Source: Hormiphora californensis (lineage: Eukaryota; Ctenophora; Tentaculata; Cydippida; Pleurobrachiidae). From it: a stretch of DNA of 64,000 bases. Below are positions 62,777-64,000 of the stretch, one piece after another. Position numbers and translations under genes: made by a program. A model generated the notes under the pieces. That model was not told the DNA's origin and searched no databases. It saw only the letters and a program-made list of their open reading frames with translations. How positions within the stretch are numbered: the first letter of the stretch is position 1; each line of letters opens with the position of its first letter. Location: NCBI GenBank assembly GCA_020137815.1, contig CM035356.1:6668380-6732379 (forward strand), given 5' to 3'.

Positions 62777-64000
62777 TAAACTCTTGGAACTATTGGTGGA
62801 GAAAGGGTTGATTAAACTCTTGAAATTAGGGAACTATTTAGGGAACTATAGGTGGGAAAGTTAGGGGGTTACAAGGGTGCAATAGTGAGGGACCCGGGAC
62901 AGATTAGCAATAGGACAGAAAAGGAGTTTGAATTAAAAAAAGGAAATCAAGGTTTAGTTAAACAACTTGTTTAAGGTACGCTACAATATGTTCCATGGTC
63001 ACAATATGTCATGTCAATAAATATCAATTATAGTGCGATCTAAAAAGCAAGTGCAAGGGCCACACATATGGTATAGAAGTATCAAGTAAGACTAAGAAAG
63101 AAAGCAAGGGCAAGGGACATATGATATGTGGTATAAAAGTAAGAAGGAAACATGTGCATTAAACTATTGCATGGTTTAACCATCAAACAAGCAATACGGT
63201 TTCAGAATTCAGATCAGGTTAGTGTACTCACAAACAGGTCGAGTCTAACGTAATAACATGGCTCTGATGATCAAAGGCAGTATGGAGCGGCCCGGCATGA
63301 TATGAGTTAGCGGCGATAAGAAGACTCAACCAACTGATTGTGTGTGTGTGAGTTGACCGCCACAGGGTTTATAGATATGTTATACAGATCTCTGACTCAC
63401 GCGTTAGTTAGAATGAACCAATCACGTGACAGCTAGAACTGAGAGACCCCGTGTAACGCAGAGCTATAGCTTGTGGTGGTGTACTGAGAATTCCGGCCTC
63501 CTCCGGTAAACTAGGAGTTTTGGTATACTCTAGTTGCATCTCTCTCTCCCCCTCTCTCTCTTTCTCTCAATACATGTGCTCACTCACCCAACGCACGCAA
63601 GCATGACACCTAGCTCTTTTGTCTGTTATCAAGCAACCCAAAATGTTATCGATGGCTCCCATTATCCACTAAAGTATAAAATATTTTCTCTTTTTATCAT
63701 TCAACAATCAAATGACAAACAAAGTGGGACGTGTGATATATTTCATTGAGCCTCTATCTATATGCCGGAACGGGTAGAACCGCGTGCCTCAACATATCAT
63801 GTGGATGATCACTTTATTAAAATAAGGATGTTGCCTACAAGAATGATATCATTGGTCAGGGCCGCGGTTCTAAAGAGGGAGGGGGGGGGGGGCTCAGTCA
63901 GGGGAGAGGGGTTGTGTTCTCAAGAGGTTTGCGTGGCGAAAATCGCACTTATCTGCATATTGAACTTCTTGCAATTGTAGAATAATACAACAACGGGGGA
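62777..64000. other. Upstream flank of the FLYWCH gene
   Basis: This probably holds the 5' UTR and promoter of the minus-strand FLYWCH gene. A CCAATCACGTGAC motif is at about 63417 and a short CT tract at 63540-63566. No additional gene was recognised to the end of the window. Confidence 0.4.

Overview
This is a nuclear genomic window from an animal. The recognisable genes are split by short GT-AG introns. They encode animal-type proteins: a lysosomal acid ceramidase, a mitochondrial ribosomal protein of the mL37 family, a Golgi carbohydrate sulfotransferase, splicing factor SF3A1, coronin-7, and a FLYWCH zinc-finger protein whose downstream exons encode a GMAP-210/TRIP11-like GRAB region. 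The dense MITEs, foldback elements, minisatellites and (GA)n tracts suit a repeat-rich invertebrate. A sponge or another early-branching marine animal is possible, but I cannot fix the clade from sequence alone.

Layout: 1-4.9 kb is transposon debris and telomere-like repeats. 5.0-7.3 kb (+) is acid ceramidase. 7.7-9.6 kb (+) is mL37. 9.9-11.5 kb (-) is a single-exon sulfotransferase. 11.7-19.7 kb (+) is SF3A1, broken in this assembly: exon 1 and the 3' exons lie on the + strand, while exons 2-3 lie on the - strand inside a segment bounded by identical 203-bp inverted repeats, one of which abuts a 100-N gap. 20.2-35.3 kb (-) is an almost complete 18-exon coronin-7 gene. 35.3-55.1 kb has no gene I can recognise: it holds a large palindromic minisatellite, a stretch of poor-looking homopolymer-rich sequence, a segmental duplication and a Tigger-like element. 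55.1-62.8 kb (-) is the FLYWCH/GRAB gene, with a truncated LINE reverse transcriptase in its first intron.

The most striking pattern is at exon edges. At least seven tandem arrays or duplications in four unrelated genes have repeat units that contain a splice site, often with adjoining exon sequence. Examples are three in-phase 5' splice sites in the ceramidase, GTAAGT donors in SF3A1, 14 copies of a donor-plus-CRE unit in coronin-7, about 21 acceptor copies in coronin-7, and eight partial copies of another coronin-7 exon. In addition, three DNA transposons in coronin-7 sit within 17 nt of splice sites. Two of these used a TA inside the donor (GTA) or acceptor (TACAG) itself and kept a usable splice site. 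Exon-intron junctions therefore look like recurrent sites of tandem amplification and transposon insertion in this genome.

The genes are housekeeping functions of separate compartments (lysosome, mitochondrion, Golgi, nucleus) and nothing suggests a shared pathway. Coronin-7 and a GRAB-domain protein both relate to Golgi traffic, but their proximity may be chance.
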